Shown here: one piece after another, positions 1 to 6,069 of the stretch | Layout of the letters: every line of letters begins with the position of its first letter | Position numbering within the stretch: position 1 is the first letter of the stretch | NCBI GenBank assembly: GCA_023430465.1 | Contig: JAEZAM010000119.1 | Location: 1-14,162, forward strand | Reading direction: 5' to 3' | Length of the DNA stretch: 14,162 nt | Source: Bacteroidota bacterium | GTDB taxonomy: Bacteria > Bacteroidota > Bacteroidia > Chitinophagales > Chitinophagaceae | Notes under the pieces: model-generated | What the model saw: only the letters and a program-made list of their open reading frames with translations | Database searches by the model: none | What the model was told of the DNA's origin: nothing | Made by a program: the position numbers and the translations under genes

Positions 1-82
1 GGTAGGGGCTACGACATCTCAATCGACAATCGACGCAACCTCAACCTGCTTTTGCTTCCCCCGTATTTATTATCTTGTAACC

Positions 83-649
83 ATGCTTACTCCCAATTTC
101 TCCCCCTTCCCTGAACTCCATACCGACCGGCTTCTCCTCCGCAAATGGACACTTGAGGACGCGCCAGGACTTCTTCAACTTCGTTCTGACCCGGATGTGA
201 TGCGGTACATCAACCGGCCCGTCCTGAGTTCTGTGGAGCAGGCCACTGCGTGGATCAACATGATACTCGATAGCCTGGAAAAGACCGAAGGCATCTCCTG
301 GTGCATGTCATTAAAGGATTCACCACAGGAACACATCGGGAATATAGGTCTGTGGCGTATAGACAAGGAAAACTACAGGGCGGAAGTAGGCTATATGCTC
401 AGCCCCGCCTGGCAGGGCAAAGGCATCATGTATGAAGCACTTGTGGCCATCATTGACTATGGGTTTGAACAGATGGGACTTCACTCCATCGAGGCACAGC
501 TTGATCCGCTCAACCTTGCATCCGCGGCACTTTTACGCAAAGCCGGTTTCGTACAGGAAGGATACTACCGGGAAAATTGTTTGATGAATGGCGTATTTAC
601 CGATACAGCAGTTTACTCACTCCTTGCCAGTGACAAACGTGTATCGTGA
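83..649 (+). CDS. GNAT family N-acetyltransferase, RimJ/RimL-like
   Basis: The 188-residue protein has the layout of RimJ/RimL-type GNAT enzymes, which move an acetyl group from acetyl-CoA to an amine such as a protein N-terminus or a small molecule. The N-terminal strand with LLLRKWTLEDA (residues about 17-27) is typical of the family. The acetyl-CoA pyrophosphate loop is seen as WQGKGIMYEAL (about 110-120), and the C-terminal strand-helix LNLASAALLRKAGFVQEGYYRE (about 143-164) is also typical. The length is complete for the family. The substrate cannot be read from the sequence. The ATG at 83 has no Shine-Dalgarno sequence; a weak TATCTTG at 71-77 lies five bases upstream. The gene converges on the dehydrogenase gene, with 37 bases between the two stops, where CGTACC (664-669) and GGTACG (681-686) could pair. 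Family assignment is firm; function in the cell is open. Confidence 0.9.
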   Translation: MLTPNFSPFPELHTDRLLLRKWTLEDAPGLLQLRSDPDVMRYINRPVLSSVEQATAWINMILDSLEKTEGISWCMSLKDSPQEHIGNIGLWRIDKENYRAEVGYMLSPAWQGKGIMYEALVAIIDYGFEQMGLHSIEAQLDPLNLASAALLRKAGFVQEGYYRENCLMNGVFTDTAVYSLLASDKRVS

Positions 650-686
650 TTGTAGATAAATATCGTACCAGTGGTCACCGGGTACG

Positions 687-1712
687 TCAGGTGCGTGCTT
701 TCTTACCGCTGATCATCAGCCCGATCAGTATTCCTGCCGCGGAAGCCATCACTATGGCGCGCTGCGCGCCAGACAATGGTTTTCTTTTCTTTCGCCAGCC
801 ACCTTCCGCGCTTGTGCCGTAGTGTACTGGATTCAATACGTTTCCATCTGTGAGCGCGGTCGACCTTGCCTGAGCCAGGTAGCGGCGAATGACGAAGACT
901 GTTGCTGCACGGCTTATTGCCGGGAAGAAGAGCCACGAGAGCCGAAGAAGGGTAGCGGTAAAACCTATCGTTGTTTTAGAGCGTGGTGCTGCAATCACAT
1001 CCACTACCGCTCTTGCCACACGCTGTGGCGAAAATACGGGCGGCACCGGCTTCAATTCCCTGCCTGTATAATTCGCAGTATGCTGCATGCCCGGTGTATC
1101 AAGGAACGCGGGGTAAAGATCACAGACATGAATATCCGGCCAGCCCTGCAATTCACCTTTCAATGCCTCGGAAAACCCCCGCAAGCCAAACTTGCTTGCC
1201 GTGTACGTGGCACTGTAAGGTGTCGGAAACCACCCACCCACCGAGATGTTATTTATCAGGATACCTTTACCCGTTTCTTTGAAATGAGGTATCACCGCAT
1301 GAGCGGCTTGTATATAACCAAGGAGATTTGTACGGATAACTTTTTCATGAACTGCAGCGGGTATGTCTTCCACGGCTCCTGCCGCCAATACACCCGCATT
1401 GTTTATCCAGACATCAATGCTGCCGCCAAACGAAATGGCTTTTTCAACCACAGCGCTTACGTCCACAGGTTCACTCATATCTGCGGGTACGGGCAAAGCG
1501 ATCGCACCCAATGACTCACATTCCTTCGCCAATTCCGCGAGTGCTTCGGTCCGGCGTGCCACCAACACCAGCCTTGCACCAGTCTGTGCAAGCTCCAGCG
1601 CGATGGCCCTGCCAACGCCACTGGAAGCGCCAGTTATCACAATATTCTTCAGGGCGAAATCGGGTTTTTGTTTCATCGGGGTTGTTGTTTTTGATTCAAC
1701 TGAATACATCAT
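687..1712 (-). CDS. SDR family NAD(P)-dependent oxidoreductase with C-terminal membrane helix
   Basis: This is a classical short-chain dehydrogenase/reductase, which oxidises or reduces a carbonyl/alcohol substrate with NAD(P)(H). Visible in order, counted from the ATG at 1712: the Rossmann motif TGASSGVG (about 27-34), NNAG (about 104-107), the catalytic Ser in NNISVGG (about 157), and the YxxxK pair in YTASK (Tyr about 170, Lys about 174). After the catalytic core there is an extension of about 90 residues. It has an amphipathic stretch (LLRLSWLFFPAISRA), a basic segment (RKKRKP), and a terminal hydrophobic helix (about 318-335) followed by GKKART, suggesting a tail anchored in the membrane. 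Substrate unknown. A TTG lies one codon upstream and a second ATG at 1676 would give a protein 12 residues shorter. The start at 1712 is chosen because a promoter-like TAATATTG (1721-1728, minus strand) lies just before it; this choice is uncertain. Confidence 0.9.
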   Translation of the reverse strand: MMYSVESKTTTPMKQKPDFALKNIVITGASSGVGRAIALELAQTGARLVLVARRTEALAELAKECESLGAIALPVPADMSEPVDVSAVVEKAISFGGSIDVWINNAGVLAAGAVEDIPAAVHEKVIRTNLLGYIQAAHAVIPHFKETGKGILINNISVGGWFPTPYSATYTASKFGLRGFSEALKGELQGWPDIHVCDLYPAFLDTPGMQHTANYTGRELKPVPPVFSPQRVARAVVDVIAAPRSKTTIGFTATLLRLSWLFFPAISRAATVFVIRRYLAQARSTALTDGNVLNPVHYGTSAEGGWRKKRKPLSGAQRAIVMASAAGILIGLMISGKKART

Positions 1713-1785
1713 CAATTATTCAATATTATGCCAAACAACAACCCGGCGCCAGGCTCATGACGCGTGTCATATCGTAAATACAGGA

Positions 1786-1938
1786 CTACACATCAATTTC
1801 CATCTGGATGTTTGACCGCTCGTAAGGGGATGGGCGACCGCCAACTTTCCGGAAGCCGAGTTTATGATAAAGATTGATGGCAGGCTTCAGGATGGTATTA
1901 CTTTCCAGGTAGATCTTAATGGCGCCGGGTGCGGCAAT
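1786..1938 (-). pseudogene. 3' remnant of a GNAT acetyltransferase gene
   Basis: Read on the minus strand, this stretch encodes about 50 residues ending in TAG at 1786-1788. It contains GAIKIYLESNT, then LKPAINLYHKLGF, then SPYERSNIQMEI. This is the characteristic C-terminal end of a GNAT acetyltransferase: the last strands and the LY.KLGF helix-turn, as in MarR-associated GNAT proteins. There is no N-terminal half and no acetyl-CoA loop. Upstream in the same frame, similarity fades at about 1936-1940, and a double-hairpin repeat begins at 1952 (repeat edge at 2011). The frame has no plausible start codon of its own. I infer a decayed gene whose 5' part was lost or displaced when the repeat arrived. 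It is not related in position to the intact GNAT gene at 83-649. Confidence 0.72.
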
Positions 1939-1951
1939 AACGAAAGCTATA

Positions 1952-2075
1952 CCCGACAAGGGCTTTAGCCCGCCAGTCGGGCAATTTGAATAGCCCCGAC
2001 TTTAGTCGGGGAAGAATGAAGGCTGAAGGGGGGAAAGAGAGCGAGAAGGAGAACGATAGCGGCAATAATGGAACA
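1952..2075 (-). repeat. Double-hairpin repeat copy A (inverted) with linker
   Basis: On the minus strand the core (2011 down to 1952) begins with a perfect hairpin, CCCCGACT-AA-AGTCGGGG. It continues through a short spacer into CCCGAC...GTCGGG, which encloses a second small hairpin, GGGCT-AA-AGCCC. Over about 60 bases it differs from copy B (3078-3137) at only two positions. On the far side of the core, 2063-2075 (minus strand TGTTCCATTATTG) matches the linker found after copies B and C at 12 of 13 bases. A GA-rich 16-mer at 2037-2052 recurs exactly at 2908-2923. The copy lies between the GNAT remnant and the stop of the FMN reductase gene. It resembles REP/BIME-type elements in design; which family it belongs to cannot be told here. 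Confidence 0.85.
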
Positions 2076-2099
2076 AACTCGCATCTCGCATCCATCCAT

Positions 2100-2648
2100 C
2101 TAGTACCTCGCCACCCACTTCTCAAACTCACCCAGAAACGTCTGCAGGAATTTTTTCGTTGACTCGTTTATCAGTTTGCCCTGGTCATCGAACAGAGATT
2201 TTGCATCTCCGATATATGCTTCTGGTTGCGGCATCGTAGGTACATTGAGAAATACCAGCGATTGACGCAGATGATGATTTGCGCCAAAGCCACTGATGTT
2301 ACCAATCGAGACGCTGATCACCGCGCCGGGTTTGCCATTGAAGGCATTCTTACCATAAGGCCTAGAAATGATGTCGATCGCATTTTTCAAAACGCCCGGT
2401 ACCGAGCGGTTATATTCCGGTGTAAGAAATAACATTCCGTCCGACGCCAAAACTTTCTCCCTGATCCTCGTCCATTCCTGTGGTGGGTTGGCTTCCAGGT
2501 CTTCATTAAAATCAGGCAGGTTCGCGATATCGATGATCTCGAGGTTCAGCGACTCTCCCGATAGCTCTATCAATGCGTTGGCCACTTTTCGGTTGTAGGA
2601 CTCCTTTCTAAGGCTGCCTACGAATACGGCAATTTTGTGCTGTTTCAT
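2100..2648 (-). CDS. NADPH-dependent FMN reductase / quinone (chromate) reductase family
   Basis: The 182-residue flavodoxin-like protein belongs to the NADPH-dependent FMN reductase family (ChrR/YieF/azoreductase group). Members bind FMN and pass two electrons from NAD(P)H to quinones, azo dyes, chromate or free flavin in the cytoplasm. The phosphate-binding loop is GSLRKESYNRK (residues about 11-21). The hallmark flavin-binding segment is TPEYNRSVPGVLKNAIDI (about 76-93), and SIGNISGFGANHHLRQSL (about 114-131) matches the third conserved block. Length is full. The ATG at 2646-2648 has no visible Shine-Dalgarno or clear promoter. The gene stands alone, bracketed by inverted copies of the double-hairpin repeat at 1952-2011 and 3078-3264. 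The physiological substrate is not inferable; quinone reduction against oxidative stress is the commonest role in the family. Confidence 0.92.
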   Translation of the reverse strand: MKQHKIAVFVGSLRKESYNRKVANALIELSGESLNLEIIDIANLPDFNEDLEANPPQEWTRIREKVLASDGMLFLTPEYNRSVPGVLKNAIDIISRPYGKNAFNGKPGAVISVSIGNISGFGANHHLRQSLVFLNVPTMPQPEAYIGDAKSLFDDQGKLINESTKKFLQTFLGEFEKWVARY

Positions 2649-2760
2649 GTTGGACGTTTGTTATTAAATGAATGATGGTAGCGCCTGGTGCAGGCTGCAT
2701 ATGGACCACCCTTCGCGTCAAATAGGGTGCCAATGGTAGGGCCGGATGCGGGCTTCGAGA

Positions 2761-2804
2761 TGCTGGATGCTGGATAGCTGGATGCTGGATGCTGGATAGC
2801 TGGA
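2761..2804. repeat. Tandem 22-base TGCTGGA-rich repeat, two perfect units
   Basis: Two identical 22-base units lie head to tail at 2761-2782 and 2783-2804. Each reads TGCTGGATGCTGG followed by ATAGCTGGA, and a partial third copy (TGC, then TGCTGG) follows to 2814. The unit is itself built of 7-8-base steps (TGCTGGA / TAGCTGGA). A degenerate relative of the same phrase lies at 7888-7959, between dnaA and the histidine kinase gene. There are no spacers, so it is not a CRISPR. Confidence 0.85.
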
Positions 2805-2907
2805 TGCTTGCTGGTTAAGAACGAGAGCGAATTGCTTTGAGAGTCGAACTGCACTAACCCCGGGATTAATCGAAGGGGCGTAGGTACCGCGGCCTGGATG
2901 GCTGTTT

Positions 2908-2923
2908 GAGAGCGAGAAGGAGA
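2908..2923. repeat. GA-rich 16-mer, second copy of 2037-2052
   Basis: GAGAGCGAGAAGGAGA occurs exactly at 2037-2052 and 2908-2923, on either side of the FMN reductase gene. Related CT-rich versions on the opposite strand (CTCTCGCCCTTTTTCTCC around 3156-3173 and CTCTTTTTCTCGTTCTC around 3272-3288) lie in the linkers of the double-hairpin repeats. The 16-mer is therefore probably part of that composite element. Confidence 0.6.
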
Positions 2924-2983
2924 GCGAGAGGGAATTGCCTTGAGTGCTTTTCATCTCTCTTTTCAATTCCAGTAGTTACGCCC

Positions 2984-3030
2984 GGACCCTGAGCAGCAGT
3001 GAGCGGAGCGAGCAGCGAGTCGAAGGGTCC
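2984..3030. repeat. Hairpin repeat GGACCCT...AGGGTCC
   Basis: GGACCCT (2984-2990) pairs perfectly with AGGGTCC (3024-3030). Between them lies a sequence rich in AGC/GAGC steps (GAGCAGCAGTGAGCGGAGCG, then AGCAGCGAGTCGA), which can fold back on itself only in part. It looks like a mobile palindromic unit or a terminator-like stem, but no T-run follows on either strand. Confidence 0.6.
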
Positions 3031-3036
3031 TGTAGT

Positions 3037-3052
3037 CGGAATGCTCATTCCG
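3037..3052. repeat. Perfect short hairpin CGGAATG-CT-CATTCCG
   Basis: CGGAATG (3037-3043) and CATTCCG (3046-3052) are perfect reverse complements around a two-base centre. The hairpin lies seven bases after the GGACCCT stem and 26 bases before the first plus-strand double-hairpin repeat. Such a tight centre suggests a cruciform or a protein-binding palindrome rather than an RNA stem; its role is unknown. Confidence 0.6.
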
Positions 3053-3077
3053 CTCTCGCTCTTCAACCTCCATTCTT

Positions 3078-3154
3078 CCCCGACTAAAGTCGGGGCTGTT
3101 CAAATTGCCCGACCGGCGGGCTAAAGCCCTTGTCGGGTTGTTGTTCTATTATTG
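3078..3154 (+). repeat. Double-hairpin repeat copy B
   Basis: Hairpin one is CCCCGACT-AA-AGTCGGGG (3078-3095). After a spacer containing TTCAAATT comes CCCGAC...GTCGGG (outer stem) enclosing GGGCT-AA-AGCCC. The unit ends with the linker TGTTCTATTATTG (3142-3154). Copy C repeats it at an offset of 110 bases with about three differences in 77. Copy A is an inverted copy. Confidence 0.88.
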
Positions 3155-3187
3155 GGCTCTCGCCCTTTTTCTCCGTCTTCCACTCTC

Positions 3188-3264
3188 CCCCGACTGAAGT
3201 CGGGGCTGTTCAAATTGCCCGACCGGCGGGCTGAAGCCCTTGTCAGGTTGTTGTTCTATTATTG
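3188..3264 (+). repeat. Double-hairpin repeat copy C
   Basis: This is the tandem partner of copy B, 110 bases further on. The differences are at 3196, 3233 and 3245. The two in the loops change AA to GA and leave the stems intact, while the one at 3245 (GTCAGG instead of GTCGGG) weakens the outer stem of the second hairpin. The pattern of loop changes with conserved stems hints that folding is or was under selection, though three sites are too few to prove it. The linker TGTTCTATTATTG lies at 3252-3264. Confidence 0.88.
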
Positions 3265-3302
3265 CGCGCCGCTCTTTTTCTCGTTCTCTATCGCTAAACT
3301 CC

Positions 3303-3358
3303 GGACTCCGCACTCCGCACTCCACGCTCCGCACTCCGCACTCCGCACTCCACACTCC
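3303..3358. repeat. Array of eight 7-base GCACTCC units
   Basis: Eight contiguous heptamers run as GGACTCC, GCACTCC, GCACTCC, ACGCTCC, GCACTCC, GCACTCC, GCACTCC, ACACTCC. The array ends two bases before the stop codon complement of the S9 peptidase gene (3361), so it forms the start of that gene's 3' untranslated region. Short open frames over it give low-complexity peptides of the ALRTPHS type and are not genes. Confidence 0.88.
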
Positions 3359-3360
3359 TC

Positions 3361-5988
3361 TCAATATTTTCTCAAATAATTTTCTTCCATCGCCGAGATT
3401 CCCTCCGTCATCCACGCCGGTGCCGGCTTTCCCTGCAGATAGTGTTCAAAGAACTGAAACATCCGCCTGGTAAAATCTTTTTTATTTGCCGGCTGGTTCA
3501 CGAGGTGATTCTCCTCGGGATAGTTCAGGAGCCAGGCTGGCCGTTGAAACCGCCGGAGCGCACTGAACATCTCCACGCCCTGTGCAAAAGGTACTCCGCC
3601 ATCGCTTTCGTTGTGAATCAGCAGCAGGGGAGCGGTTATCCTGTCCGCAAAGAAAAGCGGTGAGTTGGCAATATATCTATCACGGTATTTCCAAAGACTT
3701 CCACCAATCCTGCTCTGGTGTTTTTCATAGATCCATTGACGACTCTCACCGATATTGCTCCGAATGCCGCCATAAGCACTGGTCATATTGGAAACAATTG
3801 CGCCGGCGGAAGCGGCGCGAAACCTTTTCGTGCGCGTAAGGATATAAGCCACCTGGTAACCACCCCAGCTATGCCCCTGCATCCCAAGTCGCGTGGTATC
3901 GATCCAGCCCTGCCGCGCCAGATGGTCAACGCCCGTCATCACCGTCCTGTAAGCACTCTCGCCAGGTTGGCCTGACACATAATGTATATCCGGTACGAAG
4001 ATCACATAGCCATTGCTGGCGTAATACGCGTAATTGATAAAGGAATAAGACCAGCCGGGTACGATGTAGGAATTGATATCTTTCGCATGTCCCTGCTCGT
4101 AGATCCATACTATCATCGGATACTTTTTCTTCGGATCAAAGTTCTCCGGCTTGTACAAAGCGCCTTCACCCATCACCTGCTTATCAATTTTCCATCGCAC
4201 CAGTTCACCCCGGAACCGATTATAACGTTCCTGGTGTTTATTCAACTGATAGATCGTGTCAAACCTGGTAAAGTCCTGCGTATAGTATAATCCGTAACCG
4301 GCGTTATCACCAAATGAAAACAACACCTGTCTTGTGCGGTTAGCTATGGCCATGCCGGGGTACTGATAGGTATAAGGCCCTTTGATCAGTGTCCTTGCGG
4401 GATAGCTGCTGCCTGCTGTCACGGCGAGGAAACCTGCGTCCTTGTTATGATCCAGCATGAACGATACAAGCAATGTATCTCCACCCGCATACGTAGACAA
4501 AGGACGTAAAGGCGCGTAGAAACTAAGTTTTGCCTTTTGTTTTGAAGCAAACCTGGTCATGTTCACCGCGGCTCGTTTTCCTTGTGGATCGAGCTCCCAG
4601 ATGTCACCACCAGTGTGGATCAGCAGCGCGCTGTCGCCCGTCTTCCACAAAGCAATTCCATACGGGTCCGGTGCCTGTGACATCCCGGTGTTGTTATTGG
4701 TGAGCACATCGGTAACACCTTTGTCGATCTGCACCGTACGGCCTGACTGTATCTCGTAACAGTAATAATGTGACTTTTCCCGATCGAACCACACAACAAA
4801 CTTACCCGCCGGAGAGATCGAAAATTCGGCTGCTATATTTTTCCCAATCCATTTCGCCGCACCTGTTTTCAGTTCAACCACCCAGGCATCATTTCTCCAA
4901 ACCGGATCCCATTGCCGTTGGCGATAATACGGCTCGCCGGAAGTGACCAACGCATAGCCACTCTGTTTGTCTGCTGGCAACTGATATTGCTCCGCACCCA
5001 GTGCTGTCAACTGAACCGTTTTGTCATTTTCAGGATCATAGCTGAAGTAGTAGGGTTGATTGAGGACCCTGTTCAATTCTTTTTTTTGCTGGGGATAAAG
5101 GCGGTTATCTGCAGTGCTCCAAATCTCCACGTGCACTTTGTCATCCACTTTTGCATTTCTGTATGCCCTCCGGTATTGCCGCGTGTATTGCAGCAGGTTC
5201 GTTCCATCTATAAACTTCAACCGCGTGTGTTCATTCACCACATAACCCGTATCTGCCCCCGTGTTCTCTATCGCCAGTCGCTTTGAATGGTGCGTTCTTG
5301 TATCGTATAAAATGATCCCGGTTTTCAGGCTATCAGAAACAGCAAAGGCGAGCCGTTCTTTATCTGCATCAAACGCCGGATCTCCGATGCTTATGGGTGC
5401 GGCAGTGATTGTATCCGTTCGCTTGCTCGGGATATCCATGTAATAAAATTGCCTGCCGGCTGCTTTTTTAGTGATGAAGAAAACACCGCTGCCGTCTGAC
5501 CGGAGCCAGAACTGTTCAACATCCCTGCTCACGATGTTTTCGGTCTGCTGGTTTGCAATAGTCAACTGTTTACCGCTACCTATGGGCTGAAGCCAGGCAG
5601 TGATGCCAGTACTCCGTTCCGCCCATTGAAAAGCGGTCGCTCCCGGCATTTTTGATTGATGGCCAGTGGTGAGGTCGATGATAAGCGTGGTGTCTGGCTG
5701 CCCGGAAACGACGAACGCGGCCCATCGGCTGTCTGGCGAAAACCGCGCCTGCTGGGCATTCGGGAATATCATTATTCTGCCTGTCTGCATGTCCTGTACG
5801 CGCAGTATGGGCCGCCGGGGCTCAGTGATGGAAGTACCCCAGGCGATCCAGCGACCGTCATCGCTGATTCTCCTTTCGGTAAAATTTTCTGTGGAGTCCA
5901 TCATGTCAAACGTGAACGATGGTTTTTGTGCATACGATCCGCATGGTCCGGCAAGCGCGATCATCAACAAAGGCAGGAATTTTTTCAT
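3361..5988 (-). CDS. Secreted S9 family (prolyl oligopeptidase-type) serine peptidase
   Basis: From the ATG at 5988 the protein has 875 residues. It starts with a signal peptide (MKKFLPLLMIALAG...SYA, cleavage expected before Gln21), so it acts in the periplasm or outside. Residues about 25-600 are repeat-rich beta strands like the propeller of S9 peptidases, which limits access to peptides. The C-terminal alpha/beta hydrolase holds the full triad: Ser707 in GHSWGG, Asp796 in NESDGGVP, and His828 in EENHLV. Family members cleave short peptides, often after proline. An in-frame start at 6030 is rejected because it lies upstream of a near-consensus promoter (5996-6026) and would spoil the signal peptide. 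The gene follows the LytTR regulator gene after 81 bases but seems to have its own promoter. Its stop is followed directly by the heptamer array. Confidence 0.93.
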   Translation of the reverse strand: MKKFLPLLMIALAGPCGSYAQKPSFTFDMMDSTENFTERRISDDGRWIAWGTSITEPRRPILRVQDMQTGRIMIFPNAQQARFSPDSRWAAFVVSGQPDTTLIIDLTTGHQSKMPGATAFQWAERSTGITAWLQPIGSGKQLTIANQQTENIVSRDVEQFWLRSDGSGVFFITKKAAGRQFYYMDIPSKRTDTITAAPISIGDPAFDADKERLAFAVSDSLKTGIILYDTRTHHSKRLAIENTGADTGYVVNEHTRLKFIDGTNLLQYTRQYRRAYRNAKVDDKVHVEIWSTADNRLYPQQKKELNRVLNQPYYFSYDPENDKTVQLTALGAEQYQLPADKQSGYALVTSGEPYYRQRQWDPVWRNDAWVVELKTGAAKWIGKNIAAEFSISPAGKFVVWFDREKSHYYCYEIQSGRTVQIDKGVTDVLTNNNTGMSQAPDPYGIALWKTGDSALLIHTGGDIWELDPQGKRAAVNMTRFASKQKAKLSFYAPLRPLSTYAGGDTLLVSFMLDHNKDAGFLAVTAGSSYPARTLIKGPYTYQYPGMAIANRTRQVLFSFGDNAGYGLYYTQDFTRFDTIYQLNKHQERYNRFRGELVRWKIDKQVMGEGALYKPENFDPKKKYPMIVWIYEQGHAKDINSYIVPGWSYSFINYAYYASNGYVIFVPDIHYVSGQPGESAYRTVMTGVDHLARQGWIDTTRLGMQGHSWGGYQVAYILTRTKRFRAASAGAIVSNMTSAYGGIRSNIGESRQWIYEKHQSRIGGSLWKYRDRYIANSPLFFADRITAPLLLIHNESDGGVPFAQGVEMFSALRRFQRPAWLLNYPEENHLVNQPANKKDFTRRMFQFFEHYLQGKPAPAWMTEGISAMEENYLRKY

Positions 5989-5995
5989 GATACCA

Positions 5996-6026
5996 CAAAC
6001 GTATCCAAACGGCGCGCACCGGTCAA
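5996..6026 (-). promoter_or_regulatory. Bacteroidota-type promoter of the S9 peptidase gene
   Basis: On the minus strand TTG (6026-6024) is followed after 20 bases by TACGTTTG (6003-5996), a perfect match to the Bacteroidota -33/-7 form TTG-N(19-21)-TAnnTTTG. Only seven bases separate the -7 box from the ATG at 5988, so the transcript should have no leader or one of a few bases. The match also decides the start codon of the peptidase. Confidence 0.75.
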
Positions 6027-6050
6027 TCACTACGGAGCCAGGTGCAGATT

Positions 6051-6063
6051 TTTCACCGTGAAA
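6051..6063. promoter_or_regulatory. 13-base palindrome TTTCACCGTGAAA, possible operator
   Basis: TTTCAC and GTGAAA are perfect reverse complements around one base. The site lies between the response regulator stop (6070) and the peptidase promoter, about 25 bases upstream of its -33 element, a position suited to an activator. It does not match the direct-repeat form of LytTR binding sites well, so a link with the neighbouring regulator is not supported. It could also be a weak stem at the end of the regulator transcript. Confidence 0.35.
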
Positions 6064-6069
6064 CGTCAG

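Larger units (their letters stand above)
2649..3360. other. 712-base intergenic repeat mosaic
   Basis: I see no credible gene here. The stretch is built from several unrelated repeats, listed separately. They are a 22-base unit in tandem (2761-2804), a GA-rich 16-mer (2908-2923), a GGACCCT/AGGGTCC hairpin (2984-3030), a CGGAATG/CATTCCG hairpin (3037-3052), two copies of the double-hairpin element (3078-3264), and an array of seven-base units (3303-3358). A further imperfect direct repeat shares GAGCGA followed by AATTGCTTTGAG or AATTGCCTTGAG near 2825-2842 and 2924-2944. Short open frames across the stretch are low-complexity translations of these repeats. Any promoter for the FMN reductase should lie at its left end, but no TAnnTTTG box is evident there. 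Confidence 0.8.

Noticed and set aside
822..1514. 230-codon open frame on the plus strand
   Set aside because: It lies antisense inside the dehydrogenase gene, is rich in Cys, Arg and His without any family motif, and the minus-strand frame has the full SDR motif set.
2761..2814. CRISPR array
   Set aside because: The units are contiguous, 22 bases, with no spacers, and no cas gene is nearby.
2645..2966. Small proteins with HPASSIQHPASS-like repeats on the minus strand
   Set aside because: These are translations of the tandem TGCTGGA repeat and vary with frame; no conserved non-repeat part is recognisable.
5989..6030. Upstream start of the S9 peptidase at 6030
   Set aside because: It would lie upstream of the promoter's -33 element and place 14 residues before a clean signal peptide that begins MKKFLPLL.
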